Of a DNA stretch of 64,000 nucleotides, positions 42,233 through 50,655 are shown in pieces. Source of the DNA: Alkalimonas mucilaginosa (GTDB lineage Bacteria > Pseudomonadota > Gammaproteobacteria > Enterobacterales > Alteromonadaceae); assembly GCF_036327005.1 (NCBI RefSeq), contig NZ_JAUGZK010000001.1:124001-188000 (forward strand), read 5' to 3'. How positions within the stretch are numbered: the first letter of the stretch is position 1; every line of letters starts with the position of its first letter. The notes under the pieces were generated by a model. That model searched no databases. It saw nothing but the letters and a program-made list of their open reading frames with translations, and was not told the DNA's origin. Position numbers and translations under genes: made by a program.

Positions 42233-42340
42233 CTCTCCCCTATTCAAGCAACTTGCAACACTCACTGTGCCAGCAAGAGGCACGGTGTGGCTTGAACTGA
42301 CTGCCGATTATGTCAATCCGATGAAACCTTGGCCCACTGC

Positions 42341-42369
42341 TTCTTTTTCCCGCGCTGAACGCGTATACT
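42341..42369 (+). promoter_or_regulatory. Candidate promoter of pnp
   Basis: TATACT (42364-42369) with a weak -35 TTCTTT (42341-42346) at 17-base spacing. pnp needs its own promoter because the insert and the rpsO terminator separate it from rpsO. Confidence 0.4.
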
Positions 42370-42434
42370 AGCCAGGAATGAAATGAAAACAGATAGAATG
42401 CGCCATGAGGCGTTAATTGTAAGGAAAATCCCAC

Positions 42435-44558
42435 GTGACACCCATCATTAAATCTTTCCCGTTCGGCCAACACACTTGTACTTTAGAAACCGGCGTTATC
42501 GCCCGTCAGGCCGACGCAGCTGTTTTGGCCAGCATTGGTGATACCACCGTACTGGTCACTGTAGTTGGTAAAAAACAACCAAAACCAGGTCAGGACTTTT
42601 TCCCACTGACCGTAAATTATCAAGAAAAAATGTACGCTGCTGGCCGTGTGCCTGGCGGTTTCTTCAAGCGTGAAGGCCGGCCGTCTGAGGGTGAAACCCT
42701 GACATCGCGCCTGATCGACCGCCCAATTCGTCCGCTGTTCCCTGAAGGCTTCACCAACGAAGTTCAGGTGATTGCGACTGTGGTCTCTGTGCAGCCTGAA
42801 ATCCAGCCGGATATCGTGGCTTTGATCGGTACCTCCGCGGCGCTGGCGCTGTCTGGTATTCCGTTTGCTGGCCCTATCGGTGCCGCCCGGGTTGGTTACA
42901 TCAACGACCAGTACGTGCTGAACCCATCAGAAGTAGAGCTGAAAGAAAGCAAGCTGGACCTTGTAGTCGCTGGTACCAACAATGCCGTGCTGATGGTGGA
43001 ATCCGAAGCCAACCTGCTGTCGGAAGACATCATGTTGGGCGCTGTGGTCTACGGCCATGAGCAAATGCAGGTCGCTATCACTGCCATCAACGAACTGAAA
43101 GCCGAAGCTGGCAAGCCAGTTTGGGATTGGCAACCTCCGGCGAAGAACGAGCCGTTGATTGAAAAAATCCGCAGCCTGTCTGCCGACGCTGTGGGCGAAG
43201 CTTACCGCATTACTGAAAAAGCCAAACGCTATGAGCGCGTTGGCGAAATCAAAGCAGAGCTGATCGCTAGCTTAAAAGAGCAACTGGCCGAAGGCGAGAC
43301 GCTGGATGAAAACGAAGTTGGCGAGATTTTCCATAACCTGGAAAGCCAGGTCGTGCGTAGCCGCATCATTGCCGGTGAGCCGCGCATCGATGGCCGTGAG
43401 CCGGATATGGTACGTGCCCTGAGCGTGATGACCGGTGTACTGCCACGTACCCACGGTTCTTCACTCTTCACCCGTGGTGAAACTCAGGCGCTGGTTACCT
43501 GTACTTTAGGTACCGCCCGTGATGCACAGAACGTCGATGACTTGCTGAGCGAGAAAAAAGACTACTTCATGCTGCATTACAACTTCCCTCCGTACTGTGT
43601 GGGCGAGACTGGCATGGTCGGTTCACCGAAGCGTCGCGAAATCGGTCACGGCCGTTTAGCCAAGCGTGGTGTGCAAGCGGTAATGCCAGCTTTTGACGAG
43701 TTCCCGTACACGGTTCGTCTGGTATCTGAAATCACCGAATCGAACGGCTCCAGCTCGATGGCGTCTGTTTGTGGTTCTTCACTGGCGATGATGGATGCCG
43801 GTGTACCGATTAAAGCCTCTGTGGCCGGTATTGCCATGGGTCTGGTAAAAGAAGGCGATAACTTTGTCGTACTGTCCGATATTCTGGGTGACGAAGATCA
43901 CCTGGGTGATATGGACTTTAAAGTAGCCGGTACTGCCGAAGGCATCACTGCGCTGCAGATGGACATTAAAATTGATGGCATTACCCGTGACATCATGCAA
44001 ATTGCGTTAAAGCAAGCCAAAGCGGCTCGTTTGCACATTCTGCAAGTGATGGATCAGGCGATTTCTTCGCACCGTGAAGAGCTGTCTGAGCATGCGCCAC
44101 GTATCTACACCTTAAGCATCAACCCGGAAAAAATCCGTGATGTGATTGGTAAAGGTGGTGCTGTGATCCGTCAGATCACCGAAGAGTCTGGCTGTACCAT
44201 CGAAATCGAAGACGACGGCACGGTCAAAGTAGCTGCCACCAACAGCAAGCAGGCACAGGTTGCGATCGATAAGATCATGCTGATCACTGCTGAGCTGGAA
44301 GTGGGGCGGATCTACGACGGTGAAGTAGTCCGTATCGTAGACTTCGGTGCCTTTGTTAATGTGCTGCCTGGCAAAGACGGCCTGGTCCACATTTCACAAA
44401 TCGCGGAAGAGCGGGTGAATACTGTATCGGATCATTTGACCTTGGGCCAGAAGGTCAAGGTCAAAGTGCTGGAAGTGGATAAGCAAGGACGGGTTCGCCT
44501 GAGCATCAAAGAAGCACAAAGCAAGCAGGATGCACCTGCTGAATCTGCTGATGCCTAA
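42435..44558 (+). CDS. pnp: Polyribonucleotide nucleotidyltransferase (PNPase)
   Basis: Phosphorolytic 3'-5' exoribonuclease, part of the RNA degradosome. It is 707 residues: two RNase PH domains (first at KSFPFGQHTCTLETGVIARQ, second near residue 330 at GVLPRTHGSSLFTRGETQ) with a helical linker. A KH domain (DVIGKGGAVIRQITEESG) and an S1 domain (EVGRIYDGEVVRIVDFGAFV) end the protein. The start codon is GTG at 42435 with AAGGAAAA 7 bases upstream. The insert between rpsO and pnp replaces the usual shared leader. Confidence 0.98.
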   Translation: MTPIIKSFPFGQHTCTLETGVIARQADAAVLASIGDTTVLVTVVGKKQPKPGQDFFPLTVNYQEKMYAAGRVPGGFFKREGRPSEGETLTSRLIDRPIRPLFPEGFTNEVQVIATVVSVQPEIQPDIVALIGTSAALALSGIPFAGPIGAARVGYINDQYVLNPSEVELKESKLDLVVAGTNNAVLMVESEANLLSEDIMLGAVVYGHEQMQVAITAINELKAEAGKPVWDWQPPAKNEPLIEKIRSLSADAVGEAYRITEKAKRYERVGEIKAELIASLKEQLAEGETLDENEVGEIFHNLESQVVRSRIIAGEPRIDGREPDMVRALSVMTGVLPRTHGSSLFTRGETQALVTCTLGTARDAQNVDDLLSEKKDYFMLHYNFPPYCVGETGMVGSPKRREIGHGRLAKRGVQAVMPAFDEFPYTVRLVSEITESNGSSSMASVCGSSLAMMDAGVPIKASVAGIAMGLVKEGDNFVVLSDILGDEDHLGDMDFKVAGTAEGITALQMDIKIDGITRDIMQIALKQAKAARLHILQVMDQAISSHREELSEHAPRIYTLSINPEKIRDVIGKGGAVIRQITEESGCTIEIEDDGTVKVAATNSKQAQVAIDKIMLITAELEVGRIYDGEVVRIVDFGAFVNVLPGKDGLVHISQIAEERVNTVSDHLTLGQKVKVKVLEVDKQGRVRLSIKEAQSKQDAPAESADA

Positions 44559-45444
44559 GTCTATCCAGCTGTGTGTCCTGGCAGCAGCTTTGCTGCTGGG
44601 ACTGACTGGCTGTGCAACTCAGCACAGCCATGCTCCTGCCTACTGGTTAACGCCAGAACCTTTGCCTGTTCCAGAGCGAACTGAAGTGGCCATTGCCCGT
44701 TTGACGGAAATTCTGCATCGCGCGGAATTGACGGAACAGCAATCGGCGCAATTGCACTATGATCGTGGAGTGATGTACGAAAGTGTTGGCCTGACATCAC
44801 TGGCGCGCTTTGACTTTATGCGGGCATTACGGTTGCAGCCGGATCTGGCGGGTGCTTATAACTTCATGGGCATTCACTACACCCTGGCCGGTAACTTTGA
44901 TCAAGCCTATGAGGCTTTTGACTCTGTGTTGGAACTGGACCCAGGTTACGAATTTGCTTATTTAAACCGGGCGCTGGCCCTGTACTACGCCGGCCGTATT
45001 GATTTGTCCTTGTACGACTTTGTAGAGTTTCAGCAGCGTGATGTGACCGATCCATACCGGGCAGTCTGGTTGTTTCTGGCTCAGTCGGAATTGGATCCTG
45101 CTACAGCGGCAGAGCAGCTGGCTATGCAGCGCGCGACTCTGAATGACAACAACTGGGGGACTCAGTTAGCGGATTTCTTTTTAGGACGCCTGAGTGAAGC
45201 CGACTTGTTGTATAGCGTCACCAATGAACTGACCAGCCAGAAGCAACTGGCAGAGCGTTTGTGTGAGGCTTATTTTTATCTGGCCAAATGGCACAGCATG
45301 CAAGGAGATACCGAGCGTGCCATACATAACTTTAAGCTGTCGCTGGCCACCAATGTGTTCGAGTTCCTCGAGCATCGCTATGCCCGGCTGGAGTTAGCCC
45401 GGTTGCGTGATGAACCTCTGAGCGTGGAAGATGAGTTCTTCTAA
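44551..45444 (+). CDS. nlpI: Lipoprotein NlpI (TPR)
   Basis: Outer-membrane lipoprotein that in E. coli acts as an adaptor between the protease Prc and peptidoglycan hydrolases such as MepS. It is 297 residues: a lipoprotein signal with lipobox LTGC, then tetratricopeptide repeats (LHYDRGVMYESVGLTSLARFDFMRAL, AYNFMGIHYTLAGNFDQAYEAFDSVLELDP). The ATG at 44551 overlaps the pnp stop by 8 bases; an ATG at 44530 is also in frame but deeper in pnp. It overlaps the next gene by 14 bases. Confidence 0.94.
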   Translation: MPKSIQLCVLAAALLLGLTGCATQHSHAPAYWLTPEPLPVPERTEVAIARLTEILHRAELTEQQSAQLHYDRGVMYESVGLTSLARFDFMRALRLQPDLAGAYNFMGIHYTLAGNFDQAYEAFDSVLELDPGYEFAYLNRALALYYAGRIDLSLYDFVEFQQRDVTDPYRAVWLFLAQSELDPATAAEQLAMQRATLNDNNWGTQLADFFLGRLSEADLLYSVTNELTSQKQLAERLCEAYFYLAKWHSMQGDTERAIHNFKLSLATNVFEFLEHRYARLELARLRDEPLSVEDEFF

Positions 45445-46720
45445 ACTCAACCGTTGTTTATCGAAAAGCCAGCTTGCTGGCTTTTTTGCTCTTGGTTTGC
45501 TGCTGGGGTGCCAGCCACAACAGCCCAGCCCGGAACAAGCACTGATGGATGCTGCTCATCAGGATGCCGAAGCAGCTTACCGGCTGGCACAACGGCGCTT
45601 GGCCCGGCAAGAGTTGGATGCAGCATTGCACTGGTTTGAACATGCCTGGGTACTGGGGCAAAATGCTGCCGCAACACCTGCCTTGATGCTAAGGCAGCGC
45701 CAGTCAGGAAAATTAGCAACAGCTCAGTGGTTGGAGCAGCAACTGCAAATGCAGCAATTAAGCGAGCAGGGGCTTGAGCTGGCGGAACTTGGCCTTTGGC
45801 ACTTACAGCCGCAACAAAGCATGGATTGGCCTTTTTGGCAGCAGCAAGGCCTGACCGACCAACCTGGCTGGCAGCCCGAGCTGGGCTGTCAGTTGACCAT
45901 TCAGCCTGTTGCCGTTAATGCCGCTGCTGCCGAGCAGTGGTTAAGCTTACAGCAGGCCTGGCAACAGGATACGCAATTGGCGCAGCTACCGGTCTGCTTT
46001 AGCGCACTGCAATTGGTGAGCAGTACTGAGCTTGCCTGCAGCGAAAGCTCTGACAGCCGCATAGCTTGCGATTATCAACAGTTGGTCCCCTATATTCGCG
46101 ATCACCGGGCGCAGCAACTGGTCATTCTGGCAGGGCGTGGCAAGGCCAGCTACAACAATGGCATTATTCAGTTGCCGGAACGTGCTGAACTGTCGTTGCT
46201 GCGGCATGAGTTTTTACACATTTTCCGCTTTATGGACGAATACGCTTTACCGCCGGCAGCGGCAGCTGAAGTCTGCCAGCCTGAGCAGATCTATCCGAAT
46301 ATTCTGATAGGAAAGGAGCAACTACCTGCCTACCAACAACACTGGGGCCGGTTGCCTGAGCCTTTGGTGCTCACTCCGGTAGCCACTTGTTTGCATAGCC
46401 CTTATCAGGCCTACCGGCTAATCGCTGAAAGCAACAGCATGGAGTTTTATCAGCTGGATTTACCGGATTATTATCTGCAGTTGGTGCAGCAACAATTAAA
46501 GCAACCGGAGTTGCTGATGCCGGTACAATATTATCTGGCCTATAAAGCACGCGTGCATGGTTGGAAAGCAGACTGGTGGCGTTTAATGCAATTAGCAGAA
46601 CTGTTGGGCTATCCGGATGCCAGCCGGCTGCTTAGTCAGCGTGGCTTAACTCCGATAACTCCCGCTCCAGTAACTGATCATCGCCCAGATTTAACTGCAC
46701 CAGCCGCTTTAAGTGACTGA
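45431..46720 (+). CDS. Uncharacterised lipoprotein with M64-like zinc-peptidase motif
   Basis: A 429-residue lipoprotein: signal peptide with lipobox LLGC near residue 27, a helical repeat-like region (about 35-140, AAYRLAQRRLARQELDAALHWFEHAW), then a domain with LLRHEFLHIFRFMDEYALP near residues 257-275. The HExxH followed by DEY matches the zinc site layout of M64 (IgA peptidase-type) metallopeptidases, HEFGHxxxxxxDEY. I do not recognise the family as a whole. It overlaps nlpI by 14 bases, so it is coupled to a lipoprotein that recruits envelope proteases. Its last 89 bases are antisense to the PilZ gene. Confidence 0.8.
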   Translation: MSSSKLNRCLSKSQLAGFFALGLLLGCQPQQPSPEQALMDAAHQDAEAAYRLAQRRLARQELDAALHWFEHAWVLGQNAAATPALMLRQRQSGKLATAQWLEQQLQMQQLSEQGLELAELGLWHLQPQQSMDWPFWQQQGLTDQPGWQPELGCQLTIQPVAVNAAAAEQWLSLQQAWQQDTQLAQLPVCFSALQLVSSTELACSESSDSRIACDYQQLVPYIRDHRAQQLVILAGRGKASYNNGIIQLPERAELSLLRHEFLHIFRFMDEYALPPAAAAEVCQPEQIYPNILIGKEQLPAYQQHWGRLPEPLVLTPVATCLHSPYQAYRLIAESNSMEFYQLDLPDYYLQLVQQQLKQPELLMPVQYYLAYKARVHGWKADWWRLMQLAELLGYPDASRLLSQRGLTPITPAPVTDHRPDLTAPAALSD

Positions 46721-46988
46721 TGCTGTCCAGATCGATTTTTTCACAGTGCAGGCCTAGTAGTTGCTCGGTTTGATGCGCTACCCGAGCCTGCATCACAATG
46801 CAGAGAGCGCTGTCTTGCAGTGGGAAATGTAACTCCAGCAAGTCTGTTTCGCTGGGAAAATCTGCTGGTCTTGCAACCAAAGCACCCTTGAGCGATAGAT
46901 CCAACAGCTCAGTCGCATAAGTGCTAGTAGCCGTTTTAACACTGGCCGGCCCATGAAATGAAATGCGATGAAAGCGGCGGTTATCCAT
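46632..46988 (-). CDS. PilZ-domain protein (c-di-GMP receptor type)
   Basis: A 118-residue single-domain protein. The c-di-GMP binding signatures are present: RRFHR (RxxxR) at the N-terminus and DLSLKG (D/NxSxxG) about 30 residues later, with the expected beta-barrel pattern after it. The ATG at 46988 follows CACGGGGT; upstream in-frame ATGs would add up to 27 residues and cannot be ruled out. It is divergent from a diguanylate cyclase gene and overlaps the convergent lipoprotein gene by 89 bases. The output target is unknown. Confidence 0.88.
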   Translation of the reverse strand: MDNRRFHRISFHGPASVKTATSTYATELLDLSLKGALVARPADFPSETDLLELHFPLQDSALCIVMQARVAHQTEQLLGLHCEKIDLDSISHLKRLVQLNLGDDQLLERELSELSHAD

Positions 46989-47131
46989 CAAAGTACCCCG
47001 TGAAAGAATTTGGTTAAGCATAGCTGGTTCAGTACACATTATCATCTCTTTTACTGCCTGAATTGGCAAACATCGAATCGCTGCAGTACACTTTGGGTAT
47101 CCGGCATATTTGGCAATCGATAGTGGTGGCT

Positions 47132-48652
47132 ATGAATGTCTATCTGGAGCAGTTGGCGCAGTCGGTAACGACCGCATCGGACCTGGAAAGCCTGACCAGG
47201 CCTTTACTGGCTTTGTTGCAGGAAATGACCGGTTTGGACTCCACCTATCTTACCAAAGTTGATCAAACGGCTGGCTTCCAGCAAATTCTCTATGCAATGA
47301 ATACTGCTGAATTGACCTTGCCTGAAGGTCTTAAAGTCCCCTGGGAAGATACCCTATGTCGTCGGGCTATTTTACAAGAGCGTTTTGTCACTCAGGATGT
47401 GCCTGCGATATGGGGCGATTCGGATGCAGCCCGGGAGCTTGGGCTGCAAACCTATGTCAGTGTCCCCGTGTATTTAAGTGATGGTGAGTTGTTTGGTACC
47501 CTTTGTGGAGCCAGTGCGGTACCCACCGAAGTCGAGGCCAAACACAGTAAGATTTTACAGCTGTTTGCTCAACTGATTGCCTGGCAGTTGGAACGGGAAC
47601 GGCAATTGTCGCTGCAATCTCAACGGGCGCAGGATGCGGAGCATCGGTTGCATGGCATGTCATTACTGGCCGAGTTGGGTGATCTGTGTTTATTGGCCAG
47701 TTCCTTGACCGAAGTGCTGCAAAAAGCCAGTGTCTTATTGCAGCGTTTGCCCGACTGGCCCCTGGTGCTGCCGTTCCGGCAGCGTGCAGCTAAGGCGGAA
47801 CTATTGGTAACGCTTAAACTGACGCCTGATCAACATGAAGCCGTGTATTACCTGATCCGCTGTTACAGCAAAAAAGCCATGGAGCAGGGCGAGGTGCTCT
47901 GGTTGTGCCAGGAAGAAAATGAAGCGGTCAGTGCCATGCGAGCCATGCTGGGATTAAAACCGACCGGTGCCGTGGCCTGTATTACGGCCGAGAATCATGA
48001 TGAACTGGAAGGCGGTATTTTATTGCTCAGCCAAAGCGACGACTTACCGGACCCATCCTTAATTCTTAGCTGCACCAATTACCTGTCACTGCTGGCTACC
48101 CGCTTATACGACCAAAGCCGTTTGCTGCAAATGAACAAAGAACTCAGTGTGCATGCACTGCATGATCCCTTAACTGGTTTAGCCAACCGGCGTTATTTGC
48201 AGGAAAGTTTGCAACGCACCATGGCGCAAAAAAGCCGCCATGGTGGGCAGTTGTTGCTGGCTTTTATTGATTTGGACAAGTTTAAGCAGATCAATGATGA
48301 ACATGGCCATCAAATCGGGGATGCTTTTTTAGTGGCGCTGGCTAGCCGTCTGCAGGCCGTGATGCGTGAAGGCGATCTGGTAGCGCGCTATGGCGGCGAT
48401 GAGTTTATTGTGATGGCTTGCCTGGCAGCCGAGGACGATGCCAATCGGGCTAGTAATAGCCTGTCCGTAAAGCTGCAGCAAGCCACCAGCGGTACCTTCG
48501 TCTTACAAGGGGTATCGTTGCAATACGCTGGGCCCAGCATTGGCATGGTACTGTGGCAGCCGGGAGGCGCAGATATGGAAAGCCTGATCCAGCAAGCAGA
48601 TCAGGCCATGTATCAGGTGAAGCAACAGCGCAAGGCGGCTAGCAGGGACTAG
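47132..48652 (+). CDS. GAF-GGDEF diguanylate cyclase
   Basis: Makes cyclic di-GMP. It is 506 residues from ATG 47132. An N-terminal GAF-like sensor (about 10-165, with TYVSVPVYLSDGELFGTLCGAS) is followed by a middle region without a recognised domain (about 185-335) and a C-terminal GGDEF domain. The active-site YGGDEF is intact, and the inhibitory-site RxxD (REGD) lies exactly five residues before it, so product inhibition is expected. No signal peptide; probably cytoplasmic. An in-frame TTG at 47063 would add 23 residues. Divergent to the PilZ gene, suggesting source and receptor of the same signal. Confidence 0.92.
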   Translation: MNVYLEQLAQSVTTASDLESLTRPLLALLQEMTGLDSTYLTKVDQTAGFQQILYAMNTAELTLPEGLKVPWEDTLCRRAILQERFVTQDVPAIWGDSDAARELGLQTYVSVPVYLSDGELFGTLCGASAVPTEVEAKHSKILQLFAQLIAWQLERERQLSLQSQRAQDAEHRLHGMSLLAELGDLCLLASSLTEVLQKASVLLQRLPDWPLVLPFRQRAAKAELLVTLKLTPDQHEAVYYLIRCYSKKAMEQGEVLWLCQEENEAVSAMRAMLGLKPTGAVACITAENHDELEGGILLLSQSDDLPDPSLILSCTNYLSLLATRLYDQSRLLQMNKELSVHALHDPLTGLANRRYLQESLQRTMAQKSRHGGQLLLAFIDLDKFKQINDEHGHQIGDAFLVALASRLQAVMREGDLVARYGGDEFIVMACLAAEDDANRASNSLSVKLQQATSGTFVLQGVSLQYAGPSIGMVLWQPGGADMESLIQQADQAMYQVKQQRKAASRD

Positions 48653-49636
48653 TTAAGCAGGGCTAAAGCTGCTGACAATCTCTTCACCAGCAGCCTGGCG
48701 ATCAGCATGGTAACTGGACCGCACAAAAGGCCCGCAGGCAGCATGTTTAAAGCCCAGCTCATAAGCAATGCGCTTAATTTCATCAAATTCGGCTGGTGGT
48801 ACATAGCGCTCTACCGGCAAGTGGTGTTTGCTGGGTTGCAGGTACTGACCAACGGTCAGCATATCGACATCGTGCGCCCGCAAGTCTTTTAGTACTTCAA
48901 TCAGCTCTTCAGTGGTTTCACCAAGACCAACCATCAGGCCGGATTTGGTGGAAATATGCGGGTGGGCTTCTTTGAAACGCTTAAGCAGCTGCAAAGACCA
49001 TTTGTAATCAGCGCCCGGCCGCGCCAGTTTGTACAGGCGAGGGGCTGTTTCCAGGTTGTGGTTAAACACATCCGGCGGTGTCTGCGTCAGAATATCCAGC
49101 GCGGTATCCATGCGGCCACGGAAATCCGGCACCAGCACTTCAATTTTAATGTCCGGGCTGTGCACACGAATTTCGCGGATGCAATCGGCAAAGTGCTGAG
49201 CGCCACCGTCGCGCAAGTCATCCCGGTCTACCGAGGTGATGACCACATATTTTAGCTTCATATCCCGGATGGTGAGCGCCAGTTTTTCTGGCTCTTCAGC
49301 ACTTGGCGGCAACGGCCGGCCATGGGCCACATCGCAAAACGGGCAACGCCGGGTGCAAATGGCCCCTAAAATCATAAAGGTAGCGGTGCCATGGTTAAAG
49401 CATTCCGGCAGGTTAGGGCAGGCGGCTTCTTCACAGACCGAATGCAAACCGTGCTTACGCATCGCGCCTTTGATTTCGTCAATGCGCTCGGAGCTTTTTG
49501 GCAGTTTGATTTTCAGCCAGTCCGGTTTGCGCAGCATCTGGTCGCGCTCGGTTGGTAACACCTTGATCGGGATCAGCGCCATCTTGTCGGCGTCGCGAAG
49601 TTTGACACCGGGTTGCATACGTGCGGTTTTAGTCAT
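48653..49636 (-). CDS. lipA: Lipoyl synthase
   Basis: Radical SAM enzyme that inserts two sulfurs into octanoyl groups on lipoyl domains. It is 327 residues. The auxiliary [4Fe-4S] cluster ligands are in CEEAACPNLPEC and the radical SAM cluster in CTRRCPFCDV; the C-terminal RSSYHAD serine is also present. The ATG at 49636 overlaps the lipB stop by 8 bases. Its stop abuts the end of the convergent diguanylate cyclase gene. Confidence 0.98.
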   Translation of the reverse strand: MTKTARMQPGVKLRDADKMALIPIKVLPTERDQMLRKPDWLKIKLPKSSERIDEIKGAMRKHGLHSVCEEAACPNLPECFNHGTATFMILGAICTRRCPFCDVAHGRPLPPSAEEPEKLALTIRDMKLKYVVITSVDRDDLRDGGAQHFADCIREIRVHSPDIKIEVLVPDFRGRMDTALDILTQTPPDVFNHNLETAPRLYKLARPGADYKWSLQLLKRFKEAHPHISTKSGLMVGLGETTEELIEVLKDLRAHDVDMLTVGQYLQPSKHHLPVERYVPPAEFDEIKRIAYELGFKHAACGPFVRSSYHADRQAAGEEIVSSFSPA

Positions 49637-50291
49637 GCTGCCTGTCCAATCCTGTATGGTAACGCAGTTCATCACAACCAAGCTTTTGGCTGAACTGCTG
49701 AATCAGTTGTTGCTCAATGGTGTTGATAGTCATAGGGCCAAAATCACGGCATTGAATCATCTCCATGCCGGCATAACCACAGGGATTAATGCGGGAAAAT
49801 GGCGATAAATCCATATCAACATTCAGTGCCAGGCCATGAAAGCTGCAGCCTTTACGAATGCGCAGCCCAAGCGAGGCAATTTTTTTGTTGTCTACATACA
49901 CTCCAGGTGCATCTGGCTTGGCGTATGCCTGGATCTGAAAGCTGGCTAAAGTATCAATCAGTACTTGCTCCAGTAAGGTCACCAGCTCGCGAACCCCGAT
50001 TTTCCGTCGCTTTAAATCCAGCAGCACATACACCATTTGCTGACCGGGGCCATGGTAAGTGACCTGTCCGCCCCGATCAACCTGTACCACCGGGATATCT
50101 CCAGTGGCCAGAATATGCTCAGCTTTGCCAGCCTGACCCTGGGTAAAGACCGGCTGATGCTGTAAAAACCATAGCTCATCCAGGCTATGCTCATTGCGTT
50201 CATCGGTAAAGGCTTGCATGGCCTGCCAAATCGGCAGGTACGGCTGAATACCGAGCTGACGGATGATCAGGGCATTGGTGGTTGTTGTCAT
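49629..50291 (-). CDS. lipB: Octanoyl-[acyl-carrier-protein]:protein N-octanoyltransferase
   Basis: Transfers octanoyl from ACP to lipoyl domains; LipA then adds sulfur. It is 220 residues, with DRGGQVTYHGPGQQMVY near residue 72, the lysine in KIASLGLRIRKGCSFHGLALNV and the catalytic cysteine in INPCGYAGMEM. Its start overlaps the ybeD stop by one base and its end overlaps lipA. Confidence 0.98.
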   Translation of the reverse strand: MTTTTNALIIRQLGIQPYLPIWQAMQAFTDERNEHSLDELWFLQHQPVFTQGQAGKAEHILATGDIPVVQVDRGGQVTYHGPGQQMVYVLLDLKRRKIGVRELVTLLEQVLIDTLASFQIQAYAKPDAPGVYVDNKKIASLGLRIRKGCSFHGLALNVDMDLSPFSRINPCGYAGMEMIQCRDFGPMTINTIEQQLIQQFSQKLGCDELRYHTGLDRQHD

Positions 50292-50572
50292 TAGAGTACG
50301 TAGCGCACCAGTTCCAGTTTACTTAATTCGGTATAAAGTAACTCTATGTGGTCTTTGTCGACGACACGTACGCCGATGGATACGGAGTGATAGTTGCCTT
50401 TGGTACTTGGTTTGACGCTGGGGCTGTAATCAGCGGCTTCGGCGTGTTGTTGCAGCACACCAATGATGTCGTCCACCAGGCGTTCATGAGCCACACCCAT
50501 CACACGAAACTGAACGGTGCAAGGGAAATCAAGCAGTGCATCAAAGTTGGTATTTTTTACAGGGGTAACCAT
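50291..50572 (-). CDS. ybeD: DUF493 (YbeD) family protein
   Basis: A 93-residue protein with the YbeD ferredoxin-like ACT-type pattern: FDALLDFPCTVQFRVMGVAHERLVDDI, then KGNYHSVSIGVRVVDKDHIELLYTEL. The function is not established; it regularly lies between dacA and lipB. The ATG at 50572 follows GGAGG at 7 bases, so the longer frame start at 50590 is not used. Confidence 0.95.
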   Translation of the reverse strand: MVTPVKNTNFDALLDFPCTVQFRVMGVAHERLVDDIIGVLQQHAEAADYSPSVKPSTKGNYHSVSIGVRVVDKDHIELLYTELSKLELVRYVL

Positions 50573-50590
50573 GCCAGGCCTCCAGATCAA

Positions 50591-50626
50591 ACAACCCGGC
50601 TATTTTACTGCATTTCGCCGGGTTGT
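50591..50626 (-). other. Inverted repeat between dacA and ybeD
   Basis: A perfect 10-bp stem (50591-50600 with 50617-50626), 16-base loop. No T-run on the minus strand, so it is at most a weak dacA terminator or an mRNA-stabilising hairpin. Confidence 0.45.
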
Positions 50627-50655
50627 AACAGAGGCAGCTGGTCGAGCGGATGGAA

